A stretch of DNA of 64,000 bases. Origin: Thalassospira lucentensis. GTDB lineage: Bacteria > Pseudomonadota > Alphaproteobacteria > Rhodospirillales > Thalassospiraceae. The notes below the pieces were generated by a model. It had not been told where the DNA came from, did no database searches, and was given only the letters and a program-made list of their open reading frames with translations. The stretch is taken from assembly GCF_032921865.1 (NCBI RefSeq), contig NZ_CP136684.1:1594501-1658500 (forward strand), in the 5' to 3' direction. Of the stretch, positions 51,277-60,170 are shown one piece after another. The first letter of the stretch is position 1; every line of letters begins with the position of its first letter. The position numbers and the translations under genes were made by a program.

Positions 51277-53763
51277 TTATTGGGCCGGGATGGCTGCGGT
51301 CAGGGTGCTGTTGGCCGGGGCGGTTTTGGAGACGAAGTCGATCACGCGATTGACCGCGTTGTCGATATCCTCGTTCAGGATGCCGTGGCGATCGGAGTCC
51401 AGGACCTGGATATCAAGATGGCTGCATCCAGTGGCGTGGCGTTTGATCAGAGTCGCACTGGCGGGATCTACGACCTGATCGCCATCGCCCTGTAAAATCA
51501 GGATCGGGCAGGCAACATCGGGCAGACGGTTTTGCATTTCGGCAACCGCCTGACGGAGATTGTGCAGACCGCCAATCGGGATGTTACGGTAATTGATCTC
51601 GGGATGTTCGGATTCGTTAAGCCGGAAACTGAGCATTTCCTGTGCCGAGGGTACCCAGCCCATCAGTTTGTTCGCACCATAAAGCAGCGGCACAAACATC
51701 AGATTGCGATTGCGGAATTTAAGCGGTGTCGATGCCATGACGAGCCCGGCCAGTTTTTCGGGCCGGTCAGCCGCAAGAATGGCCGAAAGCGCCCCACCGG
51801 TTGAAAAGCCGACAATGATGATGTTGTCGCAAAAGGCCGACAGGATTTCATAGCCGCGCCGAACCGATGCCAGCCAATCGCCCCACGGACGTTTTTGCAA
51901 CTCGTGCGGGGATGTCCCGTGCCCGGCAAGGCGGACTCCCATCACGGCATAATCGCGTGCGGCTAGCCGATCACCAAGATTTCGAAGTTCCGCCGGGGAG
52001 GCAAGGAACCCGTGGACGACGAGAACGCCGGTGGTGAAATGTTCGTTGCCATTAGGCAGCAACAGATAGGGGCGGCTATCGGCGGTTGCAGTTTCCTGAT
52101 CATTGATCGCGGCGTATTTGGGTTTCTGGTATTTGGCGCGGTTCCATTGCCATGCCCGGATTTCATCATCAAAACGACGTTTGGCAAAATCGCGTGGTGT
52201 CAGATGGTCGACTTCGTCCCGCGCCTTTTCAAGTGCAGTCCATGCGGCGTTGATCGGTGCCATTTCATTGGCATAGACCATCACCGGATTATCCATGCGG
52301 ATCTGATCAAAGGTGGCTTCTTCCTGCAATTTCGGCAGGAAGCAATATTTGCCTTCGGACCGTTCGATCAGGCCAAGATGAACCGCGGCATCAATATATT
52401 CGCGAATCTGCGGGCATTTCAGATCAAAGATGCCGATATAGTCGGCCGGGTTGCGCATGCCGCGATGCAAATGAATGCCTTCGGCCTGCTGGACATTCTT
52501 GATCGCCAGATAAAGTGTGCGGTCAAAATGGGCGATATCGACCTCGGTCACGCCATCAGCCAGCCACATCATGATCAGGCGCGATGCCAGATGACTGACA
52601 TTGAGTGTCAGGTTGGAATACATCACACCCATGCAATGATCGCGAAGCGGGTTGATATGGCGGCTAATGGCATATTGGGTGATGCGGTCGGGTATTTTCT
52701 CAAGCGCTTTGGCCGGACGGAAAAGATCATCGATGCTGTTTGCGGTTTCAACCCGGTGAGCCAGCATACGCCGGTCAATCCAGTTGAACTGATGGCGTGG
52801 ATCAACCGGATCGCCAAGTCGGATATCCATATCCGTGCGTTTGAACAGAAGATTGCCTTCGATAATCAGTTCTTCGGCCATCTTGGGGCTAAGGCCGCCA
52901 GCAAAAAGATCTGCGCCCCGCGCCAGGAGGTTCTGGTCAACACGCAACGGGTGAAAGGTGATGTTGGCCGGAAACATCAATGTTGGCTTGGCAAGGGCGG
53001 CTTTGAGAGTTTCGGGCGTGGTATCAATCGCGTCTGCCCAGCGATCAAGCTCATCGTGTTTGCCTTTATCAAGCAGCATCGACAAACCGATCTTGAAGCC
53101 GTCAATGCAAAGCCCAAGCAGCGCCGCCCCGGTATGATGGGCGCGCCGTTGATCGGCAGAACGGGAATAGATGCTGTAATCCGGGCGTTTGGGATGCGGG
53201 CGTTCGGCAGCAAGAACGCGCCGGTCCTTGACCATGCCACCCTCGGGAAAGATCACGACCTTGCCGCCGCGCAGGATTTCCTCGGCCAGGAACGGCAGCA
53301 GACGTTCGTAATCGTTGGGGACACCGCCAAGTGCGCGCAGATAGCGTGAAAACCGGTTGTCTTCGACAAAAAACTCGCCCGATGCGATAGAGCGGCAGAA
53401 CACTCCGGTTTCGAGCGCGATCAGATATTGCGGGATGAAGGTTTCAAACCGGGCGAAATGGTTGAACATGAAAATATCGCCCTGCGCCAGATGATCCCGG
53501 TCGCCATGCATCTTGATATTGATGTCGACTTTGGCGCGCAGCGCCGACATGGCCCGAATGGTCCATTCGCAAGTCTGGTTGCGGATCGCGAATTGCTCGC
53601 GTTCGATTTCCCGGAAGTTCTGATGCATGGGTGTTTCCGCCCCGAAGGCCTGAATGCCAAATTGATCGGCGTTATGATTAACTGCAGTCGTTTCCTTTAG
53701 GTCCTGATGCCTAAAACAAATATGTGTTTTCCTGAGGGGTTTGAGAAGGCCAGATACACGCAT
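51277..53763 (-). CDS. Acyltransferase-alpha/beta hydrolase fusion protein
   Basis: An 828-residue two-enzyme protein. The N-terminal half is a PlsB/LPLAT-type acyltransferase: FNHFARFETF near residue 100 gives the catalytic HX4 motif but with Glu (E107) instead of Asp. VVIFPEGGMVKDRR near residue 170 is the phosphate-binding motif. The middle (about residues 300-560) is a helical region with no family I recognise. The C-terminal 250 residues are an alpha/beta hydrolase: VLVVHGFLASPAEL (oxyanion region), IIVGFSTGGALSA with nucleophile Ser near residue 652, then ILILQGDGDQVVDP (Asp) and DSDRHGILNEDI (His). It looks like a lipid-remodelling enzyme; the actual substrates are unknown. An ATG at 53628 is an alternative start. 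Confidence 0.82.
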   Translation of the reverse strand: MRVSGLLKPLRKTHICFRHQDLKETTAVNHNADQFGIQAFGAETPMHQNFREIEREQFAIRNQTCEWTIRAMSALRAKVDINIKMHGDRDHLAQGDIFMFNHFARFETFIPQYLIALETGVFCRSIASGEFFVEDNRFSRYLRALGGVPNDYERLLPFLAEEILRGGKVVIFPEGGMVKDRRVLAAERPHPKRPDYSIYSRSADQRRAHHTGAALLGLCIDGFKIGLSMLLDKGKHDELDRWADAIDTTPETLKAALAKPTLMFPANITFHPLRVDQNLLARGADLFAGGLSPKMAEELIIEGNLLFKRTDMDIRLGDPVDPRHQFNWIDRRMLAHRVETANSIDDLFRPAKALEKIPDRITQYAISRHINPLRDHCMGVMYSNLTLNVSHLASRLIMMWLADGVTEVDIAHFDRTLYLAIKNVQQAEGIHLHRGMRNPADYIGIFDLKCPQIREYIDAAVHLGLIERSEGKYCFLPKLQEEATFDQIRMDNPVMVYANEMAPINAAWTALEKARDEVDHLTPRDFAKRRFDDEIRAWQWNRAKYQKPKYAAINDQETATADSRPYLLLPNGNEHFTTGVLVVHGFLASPAELRNLGDRLAARDYAVMGVRLAGHGTSPHELQKRPWGDWLASVRRGYEILSAFCDNIIIVGFSTGGALSAILAADRPEKLAGLVMASTPLKFRNRNLMFVPLLYGANKLMGWVPSAQEMLSFRLNESEHPEINYRNIPIGGLHNLRQAVAEMQNRLPDVACPILILQGDGDQVVDPASATLIKRHATGCSHLDIQVLDSDRHGILNEDIDNAVNRVIDFVSKTAPANSTLTAAIPAQ

Positions 53764-53918
53764 CAGGCGAACAATCTATGGTACGTGCCTTTGCCCCTAT
53801 ACTCGTCGCGACATTTCAAATACCGTTCTGTCCGGATAGCAGGCCATTTCGCCCCAAATATGGCCATCAAAGATCGTTGTTAATATAGCTGTCCGGTACA
53901 AGATGATCCCGCCCCGTC

Positions 53919-55196
53919 ATGAAAACTGGAAAATCCGTGCTGCCACCAACCGCCGAGCCATCCCGGAAATCAATCTTTCAGGATCGAAACTTTGTCCTGT
54001 TTCTGGTCGGCCAATGCATCACCACCCAGGGACTTTGGGTACAGAAAATCGCCATGTCGTGGCTGGCATGGTCATTGACCGGATCACCATTCTGGACCGG
54101 GTTGATTGCCGCCCTTAATTTCGCCCCGGCCTTCATTCTGGGGCCGGTTTTTGGTGTGATGGCGGACCGGGTCAATCTGCGCAAAACGGCGGTGACCCTG
54201 AACCTGATGATGGCAGCAACCGCATTTCTGTTGATGATCCTGTCGATGGCAGGGCAGATAAACCTTTTCTGGATGGTGGTTCTGGCCGGGACGAACGGGG
54301 TTTTGGCTAGCGCGATGACGCCCGTTCGGCTTTCACTGGTGCCGGTGATTGTCCAGCGGGAGTTTATGAGTCGCGCCGTGGCCTATGCGGCGATGAATTT
54401 CAATATATCGCGTCTGGTTGGTCCGGCGGTTGGTGGTGTGGTGATCGCGACATGGGGTACCGGGGCGGCATTCATGATCAATGCGGCATCCTATATCCCG
54501 ATGATCTTTGTTCTGGCGACTGTCAAAATCCATGTCGAACGGGCACCCGATGCCAAAAGCAAACGGGTGCTGGCGGCGCTTGTCGACGGGGCGAACTACG
54601 CCATTCATCATCCGATGATCCGCTCGGTTCTGGCGCTATCCTGTTTTGTCGCACTGGTGGGCACGGGCATGGTGGAACTGATGCCGGTCTTTGCCGAGGC
54701 GGTCTATGACCGCGGCGTCACCGGGCTTGGCATGCTGGCATCGGCAAGCGGGGTTGGTGCGGTGGCATCGACATTCATGTTGTCGCGGGTCAAATCCGAT
54801 CCGGCCGCCTTTCAGCGGGTGACGATCATCGGGGCTTTTGCTGCGGGGTGCGGCATGCTGGGGCTTGGTTTTGCACCTTGGTACGAGCTTGCGGTGATGC
54901 TGGTGGCGATTACCGGTTTTGGTCTGACAGCGGTCGGAGTCGGGTCGCAAACCGCTTTGCAGTTGACCGTCGATAACAAATTGCGTGGCCGGGTGATGAG
55001 CTTCTGGAGTGCGACGAGTTTTGGCGGGATTGCTGTTGGCGGCACGATGCTTGGCGCGATTTCCGAGGCAGGGCATATTCAATATACTGCGCGCGGGTCG
55101 GGGGCATTGATCCTGTGCGCGGCGATTGTCGGACTTTGGCGTTTATATCGTGTTGGTATAATTGATGCGAAATCTGCCACAGAAACGGCAAAATGA
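53919..55196 (+). CDS. MFS transporter (EntS-like)
   Basis: A 425-residue major facilitator with about 12 hydrophobic segments. The N-terminal NFVLFLVGQCITTQGLWVQK and GPVFGVMADRVNLRKTAVTL (loop 2-3 motif) fit the MFS_3 group, which includes enterobactin exporter EntS and macrolide exporters. The C-terminal RGRVMSFWSATSFGGIAVGG is also typical. It starts 155 bp after the divergent fusion gene. The substrate is unknown. The next gene overlaps its 3' end in an extended frame, but the chosen start of that gene lies 104 bp downstream. Confidence 0.85.
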   Translation: MKTGKSVLPPTAEPSRKSIFQDRNFVLFLVGQCITTQGLWVQKIAMSWLAWSLTGSPFWTGLIAALNFAPAFILGPVFGVMADRVNLRKTAVTLNLMMAATAFLLMILSMAGQINLFWMVVLAGTNGVLASAMTPVRLSLVPVIVQREFMSRAVAYAAMNFNISRLVGPAVGGVVIATWGTGAAFMINAASYIPMIFVLATVKIHVERAPDAKSKRVLAALVDGANYAIHHPMIRSVLALSCFVALVGTGMVELMPVFAEAVYDRGVTGLGMLASASGVGAVASTFMLSRVKSDPAAFQRVTIIGAFAAGCGMLGLGFAPWYELAVMLVAITGFGLTAVGVGSQTALQLTVDNKLRGRVMSFWSATSFGGIAVGGTMLGAISEAGHIQYTARGSGALILCAAIVGLWRLYRVGIIDAKSATETAK

Positions 55197-55300
55197 TCGG
55201 GTTTTTCGGCGTGCTTCGTAAACGCTTGTTTAAAACTCGTCGGGTTACGGTGCCAGAGTCAGGACCATTTAAATCATCGTGCCTTTTGGGGGAATATCGC

Positions 55301-55864
55301 ATGCGGCTGGCCGTCGTTATCGGATTTTGTATGCTTGTATCGGGATGTTTTGCATCCGCAAGTACGCCGAAACCCAATAGCGGCCTTGAAAGTGACGGCG
55401 TTTCGACTGTCACCAATGTCAGCCTGCCGTCGTCGCGTCTGCTGCCTTTTGCGCCCACCGATGAATTTTTGCAATGCGTACCCTATGCACGCGCGGTTTC
55501 CGGGATCGAGATTTATGGTGATGCCTGGACCTGGTGGGATCAGGCGAAAAATACTTATAGCCGTGGCAAAAAACCCGAAGTCGGTGCCGTTCTGGCGCTC
55601 AAGAAAACATCGCGTTTGAAATACGGGCATGTTGCGGTGGTTGCCGCCATCCTCGACAGCCGCAAGATCATGGTCAATCATGCCAACTGGGGAAGTGATT
55701 CGCGTACGCGGGGCAAGGTGCATTATCGCCAGCCGGTTGTCGATGTTTCGCCCAATAATGACTGGTCGGAAGTGCGGATGATGAACACGATTGGCACATT
55801 CGGCCGGGTTTATCCGGCGCATGGCTTTATCTATCAACCACACGAAACCGCCGAAGCCCACTAG
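55301..55864 (+). CDS. CHAP-domain lipoprotein (predicted NlpC/P60-like amidase)
   Basis: About 187 residues from the ATG at 55301, preceded by GGGGGAA; the frame is open to 55193. The signal sequence MRLAVVIGFCMLVSGC ends in a lipobox with the cysteine at residue 16. The CHAP fold follows: the catalytic Cys is in EFLQCVPYARAVSG and the His in KYGHVAVVAAILD, with NHANWG as the third motif. DAWTWWDQAK between them is the usual spacer. Such proteins cut peptide or amide bonds in peptidoglycan. Unlike most family members it is lipid-anchored, so it should act in the periplasm. Confidence 0.85.
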   Translation: MRLAVVIGFCMLVSGCFASASTPKPNSGLESDGVSTVTNVSLPSSRLLPFAPTDEFLQCVPYARAVSGIEIYGDAWTWWDQAKNTYSRGKKPEVGAVLALKKTSRLKYGHVAVVAAILDSRKIMVNHANWGSDSRTRGKVHYRQPVVDVSPNNDWSEVRMMNTIGTFGRVYPAHGFIYQPHETAEAH

Positions 55865-55901
55865 GTTTTCAGTCCTTTCCCTGCTGTTTTCCGATCATTT
55901 A

Positions 55902-55939
55902 TAAAAAATGGCGAAGGCCCGACTGAGGGGCGCTTCGCC
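55902..55939 (-). terminator. Rho-independent terminator of bioYB (minus strand)
   Basis: GGCGAAG (55910-55916) pairs with CTTCGCC (55933-55939), extended by GCCC/GGGC with one bulge. On the minus strand six T residues follow the stem (55903-55908). It ends the bioY-bioB message. Confidence 0.8.
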
Positions 55940-55994
55940 AAGGTGAACCTTGCGCGGGTGGGGCGCACAAGTTCGGGGGTTGATTTGGGTATTG

Positions 55995-56987
55995 TCAGGC
56001 CGCCGACGCCGGAATCGGGCCGAGTGCTGCAAACAGGGCGGTATCGCAATCTTCCTGCGGGTTTGGCGTGGTCAGAAGTTTTTCCCCGTAAAATACAGAA
56101 TTGGCCCCTGCCATCAGGCACATGATCTGGGCTTCGCGCGTAAGGTCGGTGCGCCCGGCTGAAAGGCGGACGGTTGATTTTGGCATGGTGATGCGCGCGG
56201 TTGCGACCATGCGGACCAATTCAAGGGCATCGACGGGATCACGGTCGGCAAGCGGCGTTCCCGCCACCGGTACGAGTGCATTGATCGGCACACTTTCGGG
56301 ATGGGGCGCGAAGCCGGCGAGGACCTGAAGCATTGATGCCCTGTCCCGGATGCTTTCGCCCATGCCGATGATCCCGCCACAACACAGGTCAATCCCGGCG
56401 CCACGCACGGCAGCCAGTGTATCAAGCCGGTCCTGATAGGTCCGGGTCGAGATGATCTGGCTGTAATATTCCGGGCTGGTATCAAGATTATGGTTATAGG
56501 CGGTCAATCCCGCCCCGGCGAGGCGTTCGGCATGGCGGGTTTCAAGCATACCAAGGGTCACGCACGCCTCCATGCCAAGACTGCGCACACCACGCACCAT
56601 TTCGATCACCGCATCAAAGGCCGCACCATCGCGCACGCGTCGCCATGCGGCTCCCATGCAGAAGCGATCCGCCCCGGCCGCCTTGGCGCGAGCCGCCATT
56701 TTCAAAACCATGCCGGGGTTCATCAATTGTTCCTTGCCCAGATTGACCTCGCGGTGGTGGGACGATTGCGGGCAATAGGCGCAATCTTCGGGGCAGCCGC
56801 CGGTTTTGATCGATAGCAGGCTGGCCTTTTGCACGGCATTGGGATCATGATGGGTGCGATGGACCGCGCTGGCGCGGCCCATCAGTTCAAGCAGTGGCAG
56901 GCGATAAATCGCCTCGATCTCGTCCACCGTCCAGTCGTGACGGATGGTTTGATCGACTGCCGGGTTTTGTGCGGGAATACTGTTCAT
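55995..56987 (-). CDS. bioB: Biotin synthase
   Basis: A 330-residue radical-SAM enzyme that inserts sulfur into dethiobiotin. The radical-SAM cluster cysteines are in [16 protein letters not shown] (about residues 63-78). Cysteines that bind the second cluster lie in [23 protein letters not shown] and [14 protein letters not shown], and the Arg ligand in [10 protein letters not shown]. The other biotin genes are not nearby. It overlaps bioY by one base and both are controlled by the BioR box at 57597. The alphaproteobacterial link of bioY with bioB suggests uptake and final synthesis are co-regulated. Confidence 0.96.
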   Translation of the reverse strand: MNSIPAQNPAVDQTIRHDWTVDEIEAIYRLPLLELMGRASAVHRTHHDPNAVQKASLLSIKTGGCPEDCAYCPQSSHHREVNLGKEQLMNPGMVLKMAARAKAAGADRFCMGAAWRRVRDGAAFDAVIEMVRGVRSLGMEACVTLGMLETRHAERLAGAGLTAYNHNLDTSPEYYSQIISTRTYQDRLDTLAAVRGAGIDLCCGGIIGMGESIRDRASMLQVLAGFAPHPESVPINALVPVAGTPLADRDPVDALELVRMVATARITMPKSTVRLSAGRTDLTREAQIMCLMAGANSVFYGEKLLTTPNPQEDCDTALFAALGPIPASAA

Positions 56988-57562
56988 CAGGCGTTGCCGT
57001 CTTTATTGCGGTTGAGAAGGCGGGTGCAGGCCGCGCTGCCAAGGGCAACAAGGGCGATCTTGATGGTGTCGCCCAGAATGAACGGGGTGAAACCGTATTC
57101 GGCAACCTTTTCAATCGGCACAAAGGCGGCAAGCCATGCCAGGCCCAGAACATAGACCGGGATCATACCGGCCATCATGATGCCAAAGCGCGCCAGCGTG
57201 CCGCGTCCCTTTGAAAGTGCACCGACCAGCCATGAGGCAATCAGATAACCCAGCAAATAGCCGCCGGTTGGCCCAACCATATAGGCAAGCCCGATGCCGC
57301 GTTCCGGCGTCCCTGCAAAAACCGGCAGACCAGCCGCTCCCGCCGCCAGATATCCCAGCACCATCGCACAGGCAACGCGCGGCCCGGTCGCCAGTGCAAT
57401 TGCCATGATTGCCATGGTTTGCAGGGTCATCGGCACTGGCCAGAAGGGAACGGTGATTTTCGCACTTGCGGTCAGGATGGCGACCCCGGCCAGAACCATC
57501 AGGCTGTATTTCATTCCCGATGATATGCGGGTTTCGGCCGGTTTGGAGACTGCATTGCTCAT
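56987..57562 (-). CDS. bioY: Biotin transporter S component BioY
   Basis: A 191-residue membrane protein with about six hydrophobic helices. The family signature is [19 protein letters not shown] followed by [20 protein letters not shown]. The N-terminal [20 protein letters not shown] and [20 protein letters not shown] are also diagnostic. BioY binds biotin, alone or with the ECF ATPase BioM and BioN; neither is present here, so this may be the solitary form. It is the first gene of the bioYB operon, starting 35 bp from an exact BioR box. Confidence 0.93.
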   Translation of the reverse strand: MSNAVSKPAETRISSGMKYSLMVLAGVAILTASAKITVPFWPVPMTLQTMAIMAIALATGPRVACAMVLGYLAAGAAGLPVFAGTPERGIGLAYMVGPTGGYLLGYLIASWLVGALSKGRGTLARFGIMMAGMIPVYVLGLAWLAAFVPIEKVAEYGFTPFILGDTIKIALVALGSAACTRLLNRNKDGNA

Positions 57563-57596
57563 GGTGATTTCATCCTCCTCAGGATCGGATTCAAAA

Positions 57597-57606
57597 TTAT
57601 AGATAA
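57597..57606. promoter_or_regulatory. BioR box before bioY
   Basis: TTATAGATAA is an exact match to the alphaproteobacterial BioR consensus. It lies 35 bp upstream of the bioY start codon. Confidence 0.85.
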
Positions 57607-57736
57607 AAAACGAATCTCATCTATTAATTACGCCGCGACTGGGAGGTGAAATCAATCCCCAAAATAGATAATTGGGTCAAACTGGTGAATATTTGCAAAG
57701 GTATGCAGTTATAGCGTTGATTTTAATAATATATTT

Positions 57737-57746
57737 TTATCTATAA
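57737..57746. promoter_or_regulatory. Second BioR-like box in the bioY-bioR gap
   Basis: TTATCTATAA is the same site read on the other strand. It lies 140 bp upstream of the first box and near the 3' end of bioR. A weaker copy, AAATAGATAA, is at 57662-57671. Spaced copies could allow cooperative binding or looping. The 296-bp gap (57563-57858) otherwise holds no gene. Confidence 0.75.
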
Positions 57747-57858
57747 AATGGAAATTTGCACGCGAGCCAGCGGCCTGCATTGCCAAAAGGCAGGCAGGAT
57801 CAGGTTCGCGCCGTGGATTTCGGGTTCGGAGCAGTTCGGGATGGGTTCAAGAAATGGG

Positions 57859-58497
57859 TTACGGGCGGGTTTTGGTGCCCGGTTTGGTGCCGATCCATTT
57901 GACATGACGGGCAAGGGTGGCGGCGGCAACATCAAACTGCCGTTCGCGGAGTGCCTTGAGGATGGCGCGGTGATCCTGATCGGTGGGGGCTTCCCATTCC
58001 ATGCGGAAGCCTGAAAACAGGAAACGCGCGCTTGCTGCGTGCAGATCGTCAATGGTTGCCAGCAGGCGGGGCATGCCGCACGGGGTCAGGATCAGGCGAT
58101 GGAAGGCACGGTTGGCTTCTTCCCATGCCCGGACATCGGAGGCATTTTCGCCTGCGCGGTTGATTGCCTCGGCCTCGTCCAGTATGGCGCTGGTCAGGTG
58201 CGGGGCGGCATGGCGAAGGGCGAGGACTTCAAGGGATGCGCGCATTTCGGCAACTTCGCGAACTTCGGCGATGTCAAAACTTGCAACCCGCACACCGCGG
58301 CGCGGTTCGCTTACGACCAGTCCCTGTGCTTCGAGGCGGCGAAAGGCTTCGCGCACCGGTACGTGGCTTGCGCCGAATTCCTCGGCAAAATGGTCCTGTC
58401 GCAATTTCGTGCCCGGCGCGATATGCCCGGCGATGATGCGGTCGGCCAGTTCGCGAGTGATCCTGCCGGTAACGGTATTGTCGATGTCACTTTTCAT
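57859..58497 (-). CDS. bioR: GntR-family biotin regulator BioR
   Basis: A 212-residue GntR/FCD-type repressor. The wHTH shows ITRELADRIIAGHIAPGTKL, then LRQDHFAEEFGASHVPVREA at about residues 30-51. FCD features include MRASLEVLALRHAAPHLTSA and EANRAFHRLILTPCGMPR. BioR represses biotin genes in alphaproteobacteria and binds TTATmKATAA sites. One exact box is 5 bp upstream of its own start (58502-58511) and another precedes bioY. This proximity and the boxes, rather than the protein alone, support the name. It probably autoregulates. Confidence 0.88.
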   Translation of the reverse strand: MKSDIDNTVTGRITRELADRIIAGHIAPGTKLRQDHFAEEFGASHVPVREAFRRLEAQGLVVSEPRRGVRVASFDIAEVREVAEMRASLEVLALRHAAPHLTSAILDEAEAINRAGENASDVRAWEEANRAFHRLILTPCGMPRLLATIDDLHAASARFLFSGFRMEWEAPTDQDHRAILKALRERQFDVAAATLARHVKWIGTKPGTKTRP

Positions 58498-58501
58498 GAT
58501 T

Positions 58502-58511
58502 TTATAGATAA
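58502..58511. promoter_or_regulatory. BioR box before bioR
   Basis: TTATAGATAA lies 5 bp upstream of the bioR start codon on the + strand coordinate. Repressor bound here would block transcription of its own gene. Confidence 0.82.
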
Positions 58512-58584
58512 TTTGCGCGCCCGATTTTGTCGAGCGCGCATATCCGTAACCGGTAAATTAATCGTGCGATATCAGAAGGTTTGT

Positions 58585-59331
58585 TTAGCAGTCCGGCGCA
58601 CAATGTTCGTCAGGCATATCAGCGAATGCTTCGCGCAATGCCTGCGACCATGCGTCCGAAAGGGCCTTGAACCCGGCATCTTCGGCCTCAATCCGCCGAT
58701 GTTCGGAGAAATGGCATGATCCTTCGGGCAGGACGGCAAGATCAAGCGGCATGCCGACTGACAGATTGGATCGCAATGTTGAATCCATCGACAGCAGGGC
58801 GGCCTTGACGCCATCGGCAATCGGCGTTTCGGGGGTGATCACGCGATCAAGGATCGGTTTGCCGTATTTATGTTCGCCGATCTGAAGATAGGGCGTGTCT
58901 TCGGTGGCCTCTATAAAGTTGCCCGCCGCATATACTAGAAACAGGCGTTGTGCCCCGCCTTTACGTTGCCCACCGACCATGATCGAGGCCGAGCTGCTTT
59001 CTTTGCGCTGTTCAAGCGTGTCCTGATATTTGTGCTGCACTTTCTGCATCGCCTCGCCCATCAGTTCGGCAACGCGGAACATGCTGGGTGCGCTCAGGAT
59101 ACAGTCGCCCGGTTCGGTTTCCGGGTTGTCGATGGCTTCCTGAAGGGTGCTCATCACGGCCTGTGTGATGGCAAGGTTCCCTGCGGTCAGCGCCACGATG
59201 GCGCGTTCACCGGGGACTTCCCAGGTGAACATCTTGCGATAACGCGAAATGTTATCGAGCCCGGCATTGGTTCGGGTGTCGGAGAGGAATACCATCCCCT
59301 CATCAAGCATCAAGCCCACGCAGTAGGTCAT
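58585..59331 (-). CDS. Anbu-type proteasome-like peptidase
   Basis: A 248-residue protein of the Anbu (ancestral beta-subunit, BPH) family of proteasome-like Ntn hydrolases. The catalytic threonine is residue 2 (MTYCVGLMLDEGMVFLSDTR), exposed after Met removal. IVALTAGNLAITQAVMSTLQ and ASIMVGGQRKGGAQRLFLVY are family-typical. Anbu forms an open ring of 12-24 subunits rather than a closed barrel. It is the last gene of a four-gene operon with the transglutaminase, alpha-E and ATP-grasp proteins, the standard conserved context. Its physiological substrates are unknown. Confidence 0.9.
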   Translation of the reverse strand: MTYCVGLMLDEGMVFLSDTRTNAGLDNISRYRKMFTWEVPGERAIVALTAGNLAITQAVMSTLQEAIDNPETEPGDCILSAPSMFRVAELMGEAMQKVQHKYQDTLEQRKESSSASIMVGGQRKGGAQRLFLVYAAGNFIEATEDTPYLQIGEHKYGKPILDRVITPETPIADGVKAALLSMDSTLRSNLSVGMPLDLAVLPEGSCHFSEHRRIEAEDAGFKALSDAWSQALREAFADMPDEHCAPDC

Positions 59332-59350
59332 CTTCTATTCTCGGGTCCGG

Positions 59351-60169
59351 CTATTGCTGTGATTGCGCAACGATGACTGTTACATCCAAATTCTCGTTCG
59401 CACCACCAGTATGTACACCCCGTATAGGTGTGGCACCCTGCGCATCAAGTCCAGACCCCAGACGAATATAATAATCGGTCGGGCAGCAGCGGTTTGCCGG
59501 GTCAAACCCGACCCAGCCGAGTTCGGGCAAATGCAATTCCGCCCATGCATGGGATGCTTCGTGTGATTTGCCATCCTGATCGGCAAACAGATAACCCGAT
59601 ACATAGCGCGCGGGGATGCCAAGATGGCGGGCCGCCGAAATCATGACATGGGCGTGGTCCTGACAGACACCCTGGCCATCGGCCAGGGCATCGGCCGCGG
59701 TGGTATGGACATGGGTGCTGCCCGGGACATAGGCGATGGCGTCAGACACGGCGGCTGAAAGGGCATGGGCCCGTTCAAGTAGATTATCCGCACTGGTTTT
59801 CTTTTCGACCTTGGTGGCCATTTTGCGGATGGCGGCGCTGGGTTTGGTGACCGGGGTCGAGCGCAGAAATACCGCCGGAAAGGCACGTTCCCTATGCCCG
59901 CGCAGGACACCAGCGGTATCAATGGTTTCGACTTCGCCAGACACGATGACATCGACGGAATCAACCGGGCCGCTTGCGGTCAGGGTGCTGATGGTATCGC
60001 CGTTGCCATCGACAAATTCGGAATTGATCACGCATCCGTCTGCCTTGATCGACCAGCGGATGACTTTTTGGCCGTCAAAAATGGACGGGGTGAGTTTAAG
60101 ACTTTGCACCACGTAGCGGGCCGAAGGGGCAAATCGGTAATGGGTGCGATGTTCGACAGTCAGGCGCAT
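59351..60169 (-). CDS. Transglutaminase-like cysteine protease
   Basis: A 272-residue protein of the transglutaminase/protease-like superfamily. The N-terminal domain (MRLTVEHRTHYRFAPSARYV) is the usual Bact_transglu_N beta domain. The catalytic triad is visible: Cys in GQGVCQDHAHVMISAARHLG, His in ASHAWAELHLPELGW, and Asp in GFDPANRCCPTDYY. In the Anbu operon this enzyme is thought to work with the ATP-grasp and alpha-E proteins on a peptide bond. It lies 19 bp before the Anbu gene and 1 bp after alpha-E. Confidence 0.9.
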   Translation of the reverse strand: MRLTVEHRTHYRFAPSARYVVQSLKLTPSIFDGQKVIRWSIKADGCVINSEFVDGNGDTISTLTASGPVDSVDVIVSGEVETIDTAGVLRGHRERAFPAVFLRSTPVTKPSAAIRKMATKVEKKTSADNLLERAHALSAAVSDAIAYVPGSTHVHTTAADALADGQGVCQDHAHVMISAARHLGIPARYVSGYLFADQDGKSHEASHAWAELHLPELGWVGFDPANRCCPTDYYIRLGSGLDAQGATPIRGVHTGGANENLDVTVIVAQSQQ

Positions 60170-60170
60170 C

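Noticed and set aside
52012-53349. Plus-strand open frame of 445 residues inside the acyltransferase-hydrolase gene
   Set aside because: The opposite strand has clear catalytic motifs of two enzyme families; this frame has none.
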